A DNA stretch of 45,773 nt from Klebsiella pneumoniae. GTDB lineage: Bacteria; Pseudomonadota; Gammaproteobacteria; Burkholderiales; UBA3065. The notes beneath the pieces were generated by a model that saw only the letters and a program-made list of their open reading frames with translations, made no database searches and had not been told where the DNA came from. How positions within the stretch are numbered: position 1 is the first letter of the stretch; each line of letters begins with the position of its first letter. The translations under genes and the position numbers were made by a program. Location of the stretch: contig CAMDGF010000012.1 in the NCBI GenBank assembly GCA_945897555.1, forward strand, positions 1-45,773. Direction: 5' to 3'. Shown piece after piece: positions 26,120-35,786 of the stretch.

Positions 26120-28142
26120 GGCGGCTAGGGCCAGCGGTCAGGCCACTTCAGCTGGGGGCAGCGGAGGTCCGATCGGCGAGGGGCAGGTCGCTGGCGCGCC
26201 GGTGGCCGCCGTCTCCGCGGAGATCGCCGGCGTGTTCTCGCCGCATGGGCCGCTTGCGGCGCGCATCCCCGGTTTTAACCCGCGCCCGCAGCAGGTCGAG
26301 ATGGCGCAGGCCGTGATGGACGCCATTGACGACACCGGCGTGCTGGTGGCCGAAGCCGAGACCGGCACCGGCAAGACCTTCGCTTACTTGGTGCCGGCGC
26401 TGCTCTCGGGAGGCAAGGTCATCGTCTCCACCGGCACCCGCGCGCTGCAGGATCAGCTCTACCAGCGCGATCTGCCTGCGGTGCGTGATGCACTCGGCCG
26501 TCCGGTCACCATCGCCCTGCTCAAGGGGCGCGCCAACTACGTGTGCCATCACCACCTCAAGCGCACGCTCGCCGAAGGCCTGCTCGACTTTGCCGAGCAG
26601 GTGCCACAACTGCGCGCCATCGAGCGCTTTGCAGCGCGCAACGCCAGCGGCGACCGTGCCTTGCTGGCGGAGGTGCCGGAAGATGCACCGGTGTGGCAGA
26701 AGGTCACGTCCACCCGCGAGAACTGCCTCGGCAGCCGCTGTGACGACCACGAGTGCTGCTTCGTGCTCAATGCTCGCCGCAACGCGCTCAAGGCCGACGT
26801 GGTGGTGGTCAACCACCACCTGTTCTTTGCCGACATCCTGCTCAAGGACGAGGGCGGTGGCGAGCTGCTGCCAGCCTGCAACACGGTGATCTTTGACGAG
26901 GCGCACCAGCTGCCGGAGACGGCTACCCTGTTCTTTGGCGCCAGCCGCTCGACCGCGCAGCTGTTGGAAGCGGCTCGCGAGGTGCGCGCCGAGTTGCGCG
27001 TGCTCGGCGACGACGACCCGGTGCTGCGCGCGGCCACGCAGGCGCTCGAGCCGCTGGTGCGGCACTTGCGCAGCCGGCTCGGCGAGCCGGGTCAGCGCCT
27101 CACGCGCGCCCAAGCCATGGACGCCAGCGGATTCGCCGCCGCCCTCGACGACCTGCTCGACGCGCAGCAGACCTTGGCCGACCGGCTGGCCGCCGTGGCA
27201 GCTCGCAGCGAGACCTTGGCGCGCTGCAGCGAGTCGGCCCGCGCTGCTGCCGCCGAACTCGAGACCTGGCGCGCCGGGCAGGGTGCCGACCGGGTGTTCT
27301 GGCTCGAGTGCGCGACCCAGTCGGTGCGCCTGCACCGCTCGCCCCTGTCGGTGGCACCGCTGATGGCCGAGACGCTCGAGAACAACCGGCGCGGCTGGGT
27401 GTTCACCTCCGCCACCTTGTCCGCCGCCGGCGACTTTGCCCTGTTCCGTGAGCAGATGGGTCTGGTGGATGCGACCGAGCGGCACTGGGACAGCCCTTTC
27501 GACTACGCCACGCAAGCGCGGCTGTATGTGCCGCCGGATCTGCCGGAGCCGGCTTCGCGTGACTACAACGGCGCCGTCATCGACACCTTGCGCGAACTGT
27601 TGCCGATCAGCCGAGGGCGCGCCTTCGGCCTGTTCACCAGCCTGCGAGCGTTGCGCGAGGCTGCGGTGGCGCTGCGCCGACCGGGCGCCACGCCCTACCC
27701 GGTACTGGTGCAGGGCGAAGCACCGCGTCACGAGTTGCTCGAGCGCTTCAAGCAGCATGGCAACGCGGTGCTGCTCGGCAGCATGTCCTTCTGGGAGGGC
27801 GTCGACGTGCGCGGCGAGGCGTTGTCGCTGGTGGTCATCGACCGGCTGCCGTTTGCGCCACCCGATGACCCGGTGCTCGCGGCGCGCCTCGAACAGGTCC
27901 GGCAGTCGGGGGGCAACCCTTTCAACGATTGGCAGGTGCCGCAGGCAGCCATCCTGCTTCGCCAGGGTGCCGGGCGGTTGATCCGCGACGCAAGTGACCG
28001 CGGCGTGCTGGTGATCTGCGACCCGCGTCTGCTCGGCAAGCCCTATGGCCGAAGATTGCGTGAAGCCTTGCCGCCGATGCCGCTGGTGCGCGAGCTCGAT
28101 GCGGTGCGTCAATTCTTTGCCACACTGGATTCAGCAACATGA
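26112..28142 (+). CDS. yoaA: Iron-sulfur DNA helicase YoaA (DinG family)
   Basis: An XPD/DinG-type superfamily 2 helicase of 676 residues. It shows Q-motif-like GFNPRPQQVEMAQAV, Walker A EAETGTGKTFAYLVP, the iron-sulfur cysteines (Cys in GRANYVCHHH and the group in NCLGSRCDDHECC), DEAH in VIFDEAHQLPE, and C-terminal SFWEGVDVRGEALSLVVIDR and GAGRLIRDASDRGVLVICD. The organisation follows E. coli YoaA closely, with about 40 extra Gly/Ala-rich residues at the N terminus. YoaA acts with the polymerase III chi subunit in damage tolerance in E. coli. GTG 26112 start lies within the FNT gene, suggesting coupling. Confidence 0.92.
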   Translation: MAEAARASGQATSAGGSGGPIGEGQVAGAPVAAVSAEIAGVFSPHGPLAARIPGFNPRPQQVEMAQAVMDAIDDTGVLVAEAETGTGKTFAYLVPALLSGGKVIVSTGTRALQDQLYQRDLPAVRDALGRPVTIALLKGRANYVCHHHLKRTLAEGLLDFAEQVPQLRAIERFAARNASGDRALLAEVPEDAPVWQKVTSTRENCLGSRCDDHECCFVLNARRNALKADVVVVNHHLFFADILLKDEGGGELLPACNTVIFDEAHQLPETATLFFGASRSTAQLLEAAREVRAELRVLGDDDPVLRAATQALEPLVRHLRSRLGEPGQRLTRAQAMDASGFAAALDDLLDAQQTLADRLAAVAARSETLARCSESARAAAAELETWRAGQGADRVFWLECATQSVRLHRSPLSVAPLMAETLENNRRGWVFTSATLSAAGDFALFREQMGLVDATERHWDSPFDYATQARLYVPPDLPEPASRDYNGAVIDTLRELLPISRGRAFGLFTSLRALREAAVALRRPGATPYPVLVQGEAPRHELLERFKQHGNAVLLGSMSFWEGVDVRGEALSLVVIDRLPFAPPDDPVLAARLEQVRQSGGNPFNDWQVPQAAILLRQGAGRLIRDASDRGVLVICDPRLLGKPYGRRLREALPPMPLVRELDAVRQFFATLDSAT

Positions 28143-28179
28143 CCGGCATAGGCTCATAGCGATGTCTGAGGAGACCACC

Positions 28180-28713
28180 ATGGACCCGATCCCCGGCGAG
28201 ATCGTCGGACTGCTCAAAGAGGTGCGTGCGCACCTTGCCAACTCGGCCGACCCCTGGGAGCGCCGACGCGAACTCATCGTCGCCATCAACCAGCATGTCG
28301 AGGGCGGTGAGGCCGACCTGTTTGTGGGCACCGTGCGCGAGATGAGCCGTATCGGCGCCACCTACGCCAATCTGATCCAGACGCTGGCGCAGATGAACAC
28401 CGGCCCCGATGCCGCGGCGCGGCTGAGTCAGCTGATGGTCGGCAATATGCCCACCGCTGCCTTCCTCATGCCCGGCGCCTTCAACCCGTCCAACCCGTTC
28501 GGCATGCCGAGTGCGGCCCAGCAGGCATTCGGCTCGCCATTCGGGGCGAGTGCGCCGGCGCCCAGCCCGGCGGCGATGCCGGGCATGGACTATTTCCGTA
28601 TGGTTACCGATTTCCTCAACGCGCAGGCCACCACCTTCAAGGCTGCCAGCACGGCAGCATCCGGTGGCACGGCCGCGGCCGACGGCGGGGCCACAGGGTC
28701 ACCACCGGCTTGA
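28180..28713 (+). CDS. Uncharacterised protein with low-complexity C-terminal half
   Basis: A 177-residue product I do not recognise. Residues 1-90 look folded and helical (IVGLLKEVRAHLANSADPWE, FVGTVREMSRIGATYANLI); about 95-145 are rich in Pro, Ala, Gly, Phe and Met (NPSNPFGMPSAAQQAFG); the end is Ala/Gly/Thr-rich. No signal peptide or membrane helix. ATG 28180 is preferred over ATG 28162 because TGAGGAG sits 8 nt before it. It lies 37 bp after yoaA in the same direction and 36 bp from the convergent dapE. The helical half with a sticky tail is reminiscent of small granule-associated or scaffold proteins, which is only a guess. Confidence 0.7.
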   Translation: MDPIPGEIVGLLKEVRAHLANSADPWERRRELIVAINQHVEGGEADLFVGTVREMSRIGATYANLIQTLAQMNTGPDAAARLSQLMVGNMPTAAFLMPGAFNPSNPFGMPSAAQQAFGSPFGASAPAPSPAAMPGMDYFRMVTDFLNAQATTFKAASTAASGGTAAADGGATGSPPA

Positions 28714-28749
28714 TCGAGCTCGTGGCGCCGCTGGCAGGCGCGATGCGGG

Positions 28750-29895
28750 TCAAGCCACCAAGGTGGCCAGAGCCCCGCGATAGACTGCCGAGAGTGGTTC
28801 GAGCTGCTCTACTGCCACGCACTCGTTGATCTTGTGGATGGTGCCATTGGGCGGGCCGAACTCGACCACTTGCGGGCACCACTGGGCGATGAAGCGGCCG
28901 TCGGAGGTGCCGCCCGTGGTTGACAGCTCCGCGTCCAGACCCGTCACATCGCGGATCGCGCTGCGCAGCGTCTGCACCAGCGATCCTGACTGCGTCAGGA
29001 AGGGCGCGCCCGGGCGCGTCCAAGCCAGTGCGTAGTCCAGGCCATGCGCCTGCAGGATGGCTTCAACGCGGGCTTTGAGCTCATCTGCCGTCACCGCAGT
29101 GGAGTGGCGGAAGTTGAAATCGATCGTTACCGCGCCGGGGATCACGTTGGTGGCGCCGGTGCCGCCGTGGATGTTGCTGATCTGCCAGGTGGTCTTGGGG
29201 AAATGCACGTCGCCTTCGTCCCAGACCTCTCTGGCCAGTTGCGCGATGGCGGGTGCCACTTCATGGATCGGGTTGCGCGCCAGGTGCGGGTAGGCGATGT
29301 GGCCCTGGATGCCGCGCACCGTGAGCCGTGCCGAGAGCGAGCCGCGGCGGCCGTTCTTGAGGGTGTCGCCGAGGCGCGCCGAGCAGGTCGGCTCGCCGAT
29401 GATGCAGTGGTCGGCGCGCACGCCGCGCGCCTGCAAGGCGTGCACCACCTTCTCGGTGCCGTCGACGGCCTCACCTTCTTCGTCGGACGTGAGCAGCAAC
29501 GCGACTGAGCCGCGCGGCTTCGGCGCATCGGCGTAGAGCCCCTCGAGCGCGGTCACAAAAGCCGCGAGGCCAGCCTTCATGTCGGCAGCGCCGCGGCCGT
29601 AGAGCATGCCGTCGCGCACCGTCGGCTCGAACGGGGCGCTGTGCCATTGCTCGAGCGGCCCGGCAGGCACCACGTCGGTGTGGCCGGCCAGCACCGTGAG
29701 CGTGGCCGCATCGCCGCTGCCGTGGCCTTCCCGCACTGCCCAGAGGTTATCGACCTTGCCAAAGCGCATGCGCTCGATGCCGAAACCGACCCGTTCCAGA
29801 CGCGCCGACAGGATGTCGAGGCAGCCGGCGTCGTCCGGCGTGACCGATGGCCGCCGGATGAGGTCTTCGAGGAGGGCGCGCGTGGCGGTGGTCAC
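28750..29895 (-). CDS. dapE: Succinyl-diaminopimelate desuccinylase
   Basis: DapE removes succinate from N-succinyl-LL-diaminopimelate in lysine and peptidoglycan synthesis. The 381-residue M20-family enzyme has its di-zinc ligands in [21 protein letters not shown] and [12 protein letters not shown], then [19 protein letters not shown] and the substrate loop in [15 protein letters not shown] 29895 ([13 protein letters not shown]) is chosen; 19 residues of open frame precede it without family similarity. It is the last gene of dapC-dapD-yffB-dapE, 7 bp after yffB. Confidence 0.95.
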   Translation of the reverse strand: MTTATRALLEDLIRRPSVTPDDAGCLDILSARLERVGFGIERMRFGKVDNLWAVREGHGSGDAATLTVLAGHTDVVPAGPLEQWHSAPFEPTVRDGMLYGRGAADMKAGLAAFVTALEGLYADAPKPRGSVALLLTSDEEGEAVDGTEKVVHALQARGVRADHCIIGEPTCSARLGDTLKNGRRGSLSARLTVRGIQGHIAYPHLARNPIHEVAPAIAQLAREVWDEGDVHFPKTTWQISNIHGGTGATNVIPGAVTIDFNFRHSTAVTADELKARVEAILQAHGLDYALAWTRPGAPFLTQSGSLVQTLRSAIRDVTGLDAELSTTGGTSDGRFIAQWCPQVVEFGPPNGTIHKINECVAVEQLEPLSAVYRGALATLVA

Positions 29896-29902
29896 CGGGT
29901 GA

Positions 29903-30250
29903 TCACACCCCGAACAGCGCCGCGTAGCGCTTCTCCGAGAACCCCAGCTCAACCTGCCCGTCCTTCTCCAGCACCGGGCGCTTGATCAGAGAGGGTTTCT
30001 CGATCATCAGCTCGATGGCTTGCGCCGGGCCGGTCACCGCTTCCTTGCGCTCGGCTGGCAGTGCGCGCCAGGTCAAGCCAGCACGGTTGCACAGGCGCTC
30101 CCAGGGCACTTGCGCCAGCCACACCTCGATCTGCTCACGGGTCACGCCTTGCGACTTGAAGTCGTGAAAGTCGTAGGCCTGGCCGCGCGTGTCCAGCCAG
30201 GCTCGCGCCTTTTGCACAGTGCCGCATTGGGTGAGTCCGTACATCTTCAC
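29903..30250 (-). CDS. yffB: ArsC/Spx-family protein YffB
   Basis: A 115-residue thioredoxin-fold protein of the ArsC family: [18 protein letters not shown] with a single cysteine, then [28 protein letters not shown] and [12 protein letters not shown]. It matches YffB, which is also next to dapE in E. coli; it lacks the arsenate reductase cysteine set and its role is unknown. GTG 30250 has GAGGGG 8 nt upstream; ATG 30244 two codons later is the alternative. Confidence 0.88.
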   Translation of the reverse strand: MKMYGLTQCGTVQKARAWLDTRGQAYDFHDFKSQGVTREQIEVWLAQVPWERLCNRAGLTWRALPAERKEAVTGPAQAIELMIEKPSLIKRPVLEKDGQVELGFSEKRYAALFGV

Positions 30251-30317
30251 TGTCAGCCCCTCGTCGCAGTCGCCATTACCTCAGATGCGGCCGTCGCTCT
30301 GCCGTTCCGTGCCGGTG

Positions 30318-31139
30318 CTAGACGCCGCGCAGCAGTTCGTTGATGCCGACCTTGCCGCGCGTCTTGGCGTCGACCTTCTTGACGATGACCGCGCAATACA
30401 GGCTGCACTTGCCATCGGAGGAGGGCAGGTTTCCGCTCACCACCACCGAGCCGGCCGGGATGCGGCCATAGCTCACCTCACCCGTCTCGCGGTCGTAGAT
30501 CTTGGTGCTCTGGCCGATATACACGCCCATCGAGATGACCGAGCCCTCCTCGACAATGACGCCCTCGACCACCTCGGAGCGTGCGCCGATGAAGCAGTTG
30601 TCCTCGATGATGGTCGGATTGGCCTGCACCGGCTCCAGAACGCCGCCGATGCCGACGCCACCCGAGAGGTGCACGTTCTTGCCGATCTGTGCGCACGAGC
30701 CGACGGTGGCCCAGGTGTCAACCATGGTGCCCTCGTCCACATACGCGCCGATATTGACGTAGGAGGGCATCAGCACCACGTTCTTACCGATGAAGGCGCC
30801 GCGGCGCACGGCGGCCGGCGGCACCACACGGAAGCCGCCGTCGCGGAAGTCGCGGCTCGAGTAGTCGGCGAACTTGCTCGGCACCTTGTCGAAGTAGTTG
30901 GTGTAGCCGCCGCGTGTGAACTGGTTGTCCTCCAGCCGAAACGACAGCAGCACGGCCTTTTTGAGCCACTGGTGGGTGGTCCACTGGCCGTCGATCTTTT
31001 CGGCGACGCGCAACTTGCCGCAGTCGATGTCGGCGAGCACGTGGTCGACCGTCTCGCGCAGTTGCGAGTCGGCATTGCGGGGGGTGATCTCGGCGCGGCG
31101 CTCGAAGGCCGCTTCGATGAGTTGCTGGACGTCTGACAT
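30318..31139 (-). CDS. dapD: Tetrahydrodipicolinate N-succinyltransferase
   Basis: DapD transfers succinate from succinyl-CoA to tetrahydrodipicolinate. The 273-residue protein has the N-terminal helical domain ([16 protein letters not shown]), [20 protein letters not shown], and a left-handed beta helix of hexapeptide repeats ([40 protein letters not shown]), ending INELLRGV. Family length is about 274. It acts just before DapC in the pathway; gene order here is dapC, dapD, yffB, dapE. Confidence 0.97.
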   Translation of the reverse strand: MSDVQQLIEAAFERRAEITPRNADSQLRETVDHVLADIDCGKLRVAEKIDGQWTTHQWLKKAVLLSFRLEDNQFTRGGYTNYFDKVPSKFADYSSRDFRDGGFRVVPPAAVRRGAFIGKNVVLMPSYVNIGAYVDEGTMVDTWATVGSCAQIGKNVHLSGGVGIGGVLEPVQANPTIIEDNCFIGARSEVVEGVIVEEGSVISMGVYIGQSTKIYDRETGEVSYGRIPAGSVVVSGNLPSSDGKCSLYCAVIVKKVDAKTRGKVGINELLRGV

Positions 31140-31237
31140 GTCGGGCTCCTTGGGGGTCTGTCCGGTTCTTAAAAGAGGTGGTTCGTGGGTCCGGGGCGTT
31201 CCGGTGGTCTGTCGGGTCTTATGGGATGGCCTCGATG

Positions 31238-32446
31238 TCAGTGAGCCAGGCGCTGCCAGTGGCGGGCGATGCGCTTGGCACCCTCGACGCAGTCGTCGAA
31301 GGCGGCCACCAGTGCGATGCGGGCATGGCTGGCGCCCGGGTTGAGCCCGTGCGCCTCGCGCGCCAGATAGCTGCCGGGCAACAGCAGCACATTCTCTTCG
31401 GCCAGCAGCGTCTTCACGAAGGTCTCATCGTCCACCGGCGTCGGCAGCCACAGGTAGAAGCCGGCGTCCGGCCGTTCCACACCGGTGACGGGCGCGAGGA
31501 TCGGGACTACCGCATCGAACTTGGCACGGTACAGCGCGCGGTTCTCGCGCACATGCGTCTCGTCGCACCAGGCCGCCACGCTGGCGGCGGCCACCGCCTC
31601 GCTCATGGCGCAGCCGTGGTAGGTACGGTAGAGCAGGAAGCGCTTGATCAGAGCGGCCTGGCCGATCACATAACCGGATCGCAGGCCGGGGGCGTTGGAG
31701 CGTTTGGACAGCGAGCCGAACACCATCAGGTTTCGGTAGTCGCCGCGGCCGAGACTCTGTGCGGCCTGCAGGGCGCCGAGCGGCGGGTCTGACTCGTCGA
31801 AGTAGATCTCCGAGTAGCACTCGTCCGACGCCACGACGAAGTCGTGCTCGTCTGCGAGCGCGAACAAGCGGCGCCAGAAATCGAGCCCGAGCACGGCACC
31901 CGTGGGGTTGCCCGGCGAGCAGATGTAGAACAACTGCGTGCGAGCCCACACATCCGCCGGCACGCTGGCGAGGTCGGGCACATAAGCCGATGCGGCGACC
32001 GTGTTGAGGTACCAGGGCTCGGCGCCGGCCAGCAGGGCCGCGCCCTCATAGATCTGGTAGAACGGGTTGGGCGAGATGACCACCGGGCGGGGCTCGCCGG
32101 TCAACGCTGGCGCGACCACCGCCTGCGCGATGGCAAACAGCGCTTCTCGGCTGCCATTCACCGGCATCACTTGGCTGCCGATGTCCAGCGCTGGCAGCCC
32201 GTAGCGCCGCTGCGCCCAGTCGGCGATGGCTTGACGCAGGCTCGCCGGGCCCTGAGTGCTCGGGTAGCTGGACAGGCGACCGAGCCCGGCGGTGAGCGCC
32301 TCGCCGATCAGCGCCGGGGTGGTGTGGCGTGGCTCGCCGATGGAGAGATCGACGCGCGGCAGGTCGCCACATCCGGGCACCCCGGCCACCAGGCTCGCAA
32401 GCTTCTGGAACGGGTAGGTCTGCAGGGTGTCGAGGCGTGGGTTCAA
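31238..32446 (-). CDS. dapC: Succinyldiaminopimelate transaminase DapC
   Basis: A 402-residue fold-type I PLP aminotransferase. The PLP lysine is in [20 protein letters not shown] near residue 245; other motifs are [15 protein letters not shown] at the start, [11 protein letters not shown] and [11 protein letters not shown]. This is the DapC subgroup that makes N-succinyl-LL-diaminopimelate, supported by dapD next to it. ATG 32446 start. A perfect TATAAT with a TTGCCG -35 lies about 110 bp upstream. A 98-bp gap separates it from dapD. Confidence 0.94.
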   Translation of the reverse strand: MNPRLDTLQTYPFQKLASLVAGVPGCGDLPRVDLSIGEPRHTTPALIGEALTAGLGRLSSYPSTQGPASLRQAIADWAQRRYGLPALDIGSQVMPVNGSREALFAIAQAVVAPALTGEPRPVVISPNPFYQIYEGAALLAGAEPWYLNTVAASAYVPDLASVPADVWARTQLFYICSPGNPTGAVLGLDFWRRLFALADEHDFVVASDECYSEIYFDESDPPLGALQAAQSLGRGDYRNLMVFGSLSKRSNAPGLRSGYVIGQAALIKRFLLYRTYHGCAMSEAVAAASVAAWCDETHVRENRALYRAKFDAVVPILAPVTGVERPDAGFYLWLPTPVDDETFVKTLLAEENVLLLPGSYLAREAHGLNPGASHARIALVAAFDDCVEGAKRIARHWQRLAH

Positions 32447-32555
32447 TTCGTTTCTGAGAGAATCGTGGCGGAGCAGCGCGGGTCGGGGTCGGGGCCGTGC
32501 CGGCTCTGCTCGTGGTAGGGTCGGCGCGGGAGCGGCCGCGCTGGGTGGGCCGGAG

Positions 32556-32583
32556 ATTATAGGGGGGTGGCAGTGGTCGGCAA
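32556..32583 (-). promoter_or_regulatory. Promoter of the dapC-dapD-yffB-dapE cluster
   Basis: Minus strand: TTGCCG (32583-32578), 16 bp, TATAAT (32561-32556). Predicted start near 32549 gives a leader of about 100 nt. The element overlaps the first codons of the divergent EamA gene. Confidence 0.6.
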
Positions 32584-33475
32584 AGGTGCCGCGTCAGGAG
32601 ACATCCCCGCCGGGCGTGAGGGCGCGGTGGTGGTCATCGCTTTGCTCACCGGCGCTGCCGTCTGGGGGCTGGTCTGGTATCCGTACCGGGCGCTCGAGGT
32701 CGCCGGATTCTCTCCCACCACATCGACAGCGCTGACCTATGTCATCAGCCTGATCGCGGGCATCGCTCTCTTTGGCCCAAGGCTCGGCGAGCTTCGCCAG
32801 CACTGGGGCGCGGCGCTGCTGATCGCGCTCACCGCCGGCTGGACCAACCTCGCCTATGTTCTTGGCATGGTCGGTGGCGAGGTGATGCGCGTGCTGTTGC
32901 TGTTCTACCTCGCGCCGCTCTGGACCGTCATCCTTGCCCGCATCCTGCTCGGCGAACGCCTTACCCGGCGATCAGGCGCACTGGTCGCGCTGTCGCTCAC
33001 TGGCGCGCTCATCATGTTGTGGCCGGAGACGGGCCTGCCACTGCCCGCCAATGCCGCTGAGTGGCTGGGCATGAGTGGCGGCATGAGCTTTGCCGCCTTG
33101 AATGTGCTCTCCAAGGGCGCCGACCGCGTGAGCATCGAGACCAAGTCGCTGGCGACCTGGGGCGGGGTGCTCATCGTCTCGGCCATCTGGCTGGCCTTGG
33201 GCGGTGGCGTGTGGGCGGTGCCAGCGGCGATCGGTTGGCCGGAGGGGCTGGTGCTGCTCCTGCTCGGCGTGGTCATGTTCGCCATCACCGTGATCATTCA
33301 GCACGGCATCGCACGAGTGCCGGCCAATACGGCCATCGTCATCTTCTTGTTCGAGCTGGTCGCCGGCGCGGTCTCAGCGGCGCTACTCTCCGACGAGACC
33401 TTGCGCCCACAGGAATGGCTCGGCGGTCTGCTCATTGTCGGGGCGAGCCTGGTGGCGGCGACGCGGCGCACTTGA
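32567..33475 (+). CDS. EamA/DMT-family transporter
   Basis: A 302-residue protein with ten hydrophobic helices in two EamA repeats; the first ends around LGERLTRRSGALVALSLTGA and the second around RVPANTAIVIFLFELVAGAV. DMT members export amino acids, nucleobases or other metabolites; substrate unknown. The likely start is GTG 32567 after a run of G, with GTG 32573 as alternative; there is no early ATG. The start lies inside the dapC promoter, so the two divergent genes probably compete for this region. The stop is 62 bp before thiG. Confidence 0.85.
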   Translation: MAVVGKGAASGDIPAGREGAVVVIALLTGAAVWGLVWYPYRALEVAGFSPTTSTALTYVISLIAGIALFGPRLGELRQHWGAALLIALTAGWTNLAYVLGMVGGEVMRVLLLFYLAPLWTVILARILLGERLTRRSGALVALSLTGALIMLWPETGLPLPANAAEWLGMSGGMSFAALNVLSKGADRVSIETKSLATWGGVLIVSAIWLALGGGVWAVPAAIGWPEGLVLLLLGVVMFAITVIIQHGIARVPANTAIVIFLFELVAGAVSAALLSDETLRPQEWLGGLLIVGASLVAATRRT

Positions 33476-33537
33476 CAGGGCATGCTTGGCCGACTGACAC
33501 CGTCAAAGCGGGCAGCCCCCGGCGCTAGAATAAGGGC

Positions 33538-34362
33538 ATGAACGCTCCTGTGCCCCCGACGCTTGCCCCCCCGGTCAGTGACACGCCGCTCACCATCGCG
33601 GGAAAGACCTATGGTTCGCGTCTGCTGGTCGGCACCGGCAAATACCGCGACTTTGACGAGACGCGTCGCGCCGTGGAGGCGAGCGGTGCGGAGATCGTCA
33701 CGGTGGCGATCCGCCGCACCAATATCGGCCAAGACCCGGATCAGCCGAGCTTGCTCGACGCGCTGCCACCGAGCCGCTACACCCTTCTGCCCAACACCGC
33801 GGGCTGCTACACCGCCGACGATGCCCTGCGCACCCTGCGTCTGGCGCGCGAGTTGCTCGACGATCACCGCTTGGTCAAGCTCGAGGTGCTCGGCGACCCG
33901 CAATCGCTCTACCCCAACGTGGTCGAGACCATCAGCGCGGCCAAAGTATTGGTGGCCGAGGGCTTCGATGTGATGGTCTACACCTCCGACGATCCGATCG
34001 TCGCGCAGCAGCTGCAAGATGTGGGCTGTTGTGCGGTGATGCCGCTGGCCAGCCTCATCGGCTCTGGCATGGGCATCCTCAACCCGTGGAACCTTGAGAT
34101 CATCCTCTCGCGCCTCACCGTGCCGGTGATCGTCGACGCCGGCGTCGGCACCGCATCGGACGCTGCCATCGCCATGGAGCTGGGCTGCGCCGGCGTGCTC
34201 ATGAACACCGCCATCGCTGCTGCGCGAGACCCGGTGCGCATGGCGCGCGCCATGCGTCTGGGCATCGAGGCCGGCCGAGAGGCTTACCTTGCCGGCCGCA
34301 TGCCAAAGAAGGTCTACACCGCGAGCCCGAGCTCGCCTACCACCGGGCTGATCGGCGCCTGA
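33538..34362 (+). CDS. thiG: Thiazole synthase ThiG
   Basis: ThiG builds the thiazole phosphate of thiamin from deoxyxylulose phosphate, dehydroglycine and ThiS thiocarboxylate. The 274-residue protein has [20 protein letters not shown], the imine-forming lysine in [25 protein letters not shown], and [20 protein letters not shown], with a 17-residue N-terminal extension. The C terminus is [10 protein letters not shown]. thiS, which usually lies directly upstream, is absent from the window. TAGAAT at 33526-33531 sits only 6 bp before the ATG. Confidence 0.96.
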   Translation: MNAPVPPTLAPPVSDTPLTIAGKTYGSRLLVGTGKYRDFDETRRAVEASGAEIVTVAIRRTNIGQDPDQPSLLDALPPSRYTLLPNTAGCYTADDALRTLRLARELLDDHRLVKLEVLGDPQSLYPNVVETISAAKVLVAEGFDVMVYTSDDPIVAQQLQDVGCCAVMPLASLIGSGMGILNPWNLEIILSRLTVPVIVDAGVGTASDAAIAMELGCAGVLMNTAIAAARDPVRMARAMRLGIEAGREAYLAGRMPKKVYTASPSSPTTGLIGA

Positions 34363-34418
34363 CCGGCGGTTGCGCGGCCCGCGCTCGCCATCGCGCCCGA
34401 TCTGCCCCCACCCCGACG

Positions 34419-35180
34419 ATGGAACACGACCTTCCGCCCAAGCGCCGCCTGCCGCTGCCCAAGCCCTACACGCCAAGTGCCGACGGCCATCGGGCGGTGC
34501 GCAGTTTCGTGCTTCGGCAGGGCCGTGTCTCCAATGCGCAGGCGCGCGCCGTGGAGGACTTGTTGCCTCGCTTCGGGCTCGCCTTTGCGGCGGCCCGGCT
34601 CGACCTGCCACGGGTATTCGGCCGTGAGGCACCCGTGGTCCTCGAGATCGGCTTTGGCATGGGCGAGACCACGGCCGCCATCGCGCAGGCCATGCCCGAG
34701 CGTGATTTTCTCGCCATCGAGGTGCACACCCCCGGGGTCGGCAATCTGTTGCAGATCATCGATCGCGAGCAGATCGGCAACTTGCGCGTCGTTCAGCATG
34801 ACGCGGTCGAGGTGCTGGCGCACATGATCCCGGATGGGGCGTTGGCGGGCACTCATGTGTTCTTCCCCGACCCGTGGCCCAAGAAGCGCCACCACAAGCG
34901 GCGCCTGTTGCAGCCAGCGCTGGTGGCAGTTCTGGCTGCCAAGCTCGCGCCGGGGGGCTATCTGCATGCGGCCACCGATGTCGAGGACTACGCGCAGCAG
35001 ATGCTCGAGGTGTTTGCTGCGACGCCGGGCTTGGTGAACGCCGCGGAGCCGATCGAGTCAGGCGAGGGACGCGCTGAGGGATTCTCGCGCCGCCCCGCCT
35101 ACCGCCCGCAGACCAAGTTCGAGGCGCGTGGGCTGAGGCTGGGCCACGGCGTCTGGGACGTGCTGTTCCGCCGCCTCTGA
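34419..35180 (+). CDS. trmB: tRNA (guanine(46)-N7)-methyltransferase TrmB
   Basis: TrmB methylates G46 of tRNAs using S-adenosylmethionine. The 253-residue protein shows the SAM site [31 protein letters not shown], and the family signature [16 protein letters not shown], ending with [19 protein letters not shown]. Same strand as thiG (56 bp gap). It is convergent with greB, 19 bp apart. Confidence 0.96.
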   Translation: MEHDLPPKRRLPLPKPYTPSADGHRAVRSFVLRQGRVSNAQARAVEDLLPRFGLAFAAARLDLPRVFGREAPVVLEIGFGMGETTAAIAQAMPERDFLAIEVHTPGVGNLLQIIDREQIGNLRVVQHDAVEVLAHMIPDGALAGTHVFFPDPWPKKRHHKRRLLQPALVAVLAAKLAPGGYLHAATDVEDYAQQMLEVFAATPGLVNAAEPIESGEGRAEGFSRRPAYRPQTKFEARGLRLGHGVWDVLFRRL

Positions 35181-35199
35181 TTGGGTGAGGGCCTGCCGC

Positions 35200-35766
35200 T
35201 CAGTCCAGTGGCAGATAACGCACTGCGAGGATCTCCAGATGGCGTTCACCGGCTGGTGTACGCAGGGTGACCTCATCACCTTCACGTGTCTTGGTGAGCG
35301 CCCTGGCCATGGGTGACACCCAGCTGATGCGGCCGCGGCCCGCGTCCGCTTCGTCGATGCCGACGATGCACACGGTCTGCGTCTCGCGGCTGTCCAGATC
35401 CAGGATGTCCACGGTGGCGCCAAAGAACACCTGATCCGTGGCCTCGCGCGTGGCGGGGTCGACCACCTCTGCGTTGTCGAGGCGTTTGCCCAGGAAGCGC
35501 AGTCGCCGGTCGATCTCGCGCAGGCGTTTCTTGCCATAGAGGTAGTCGCCGTTCTCCGAGCGGTCACCGTTGCTGGCCGCCCATGCCACGGTCTCGACCA
35601 TCTTCGGCCGCTCGAGTTGCCAGAGCTCGTCGAACTCGGCCTGCAGCCGCGCATGACCGGCGGGTGTCATGTAGTTCTTGCTGCCCGGCGGAACCGGATG
35701 GGCGTCGGCGAACTCGTCGTCCTCGTCGTCGGGTGGCGTGTCTTCCTTAAAGAAGGCCTTGCTCAA
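35200..35766 (-). CDS. greB: Transcription elongation factor GreB
   Basis: GreB rescues backtracked RNA polymerase by stimulating transcript cleavage. The 188-residue protein has an acidic N-terminal extension (PPDDEDDEFADAHP), the coiled coil with the acidic tip NGDRSENGDYLYGKKRLREI, and the C-terminal FKBP-like domain (VFFGATVDILDLD, ISWVSPMARALTKTREGDEV). E. coli GreB is 158; the extra length is the N-terminal tail. Start is TTG 35766 (an ATG at 35783 is in another frame). A 12-bp palindrome GCGGGGCCCCGC (35769-35780) sits just upstream, 20 bp after the SoxYZ-like gene, which reads the same way. Confidence 0.93.
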   Translation of the reverse strand: MSKAFFKEDTPPDDEDDEFADAHPVPPGSKNYMTPAGHARLQAEFDELWQLERPKMVETVAWAASNGDRSENGDYLYGKKRLREIDRRLRFLGKRLDNAEVVDPATREATDQVFFGATVDILDLDSRETQTVCIVGIDEADAGRGRISWVSPMARALTKTREGDEVTLRTPAGERHLEILAVRYLPLD

Positions 35767-35786
35767 CTGCGGGGCCCCGCCATGCC

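Noticed and set aside
26148-28112. A 654-codon open frame antisense to yoaA
   Set aside because: Mirror frame of a gene with clear helicase motifs; product has no recognisable features.
35769-35780. GCGGGGCCCCGC palindrome between the SoxYZ-like gene and greB as a terminator
   Set aside because: No T tract follows on the minus strand and a 12-bp palindrome leaves no loop; kept only as a remark under greB.
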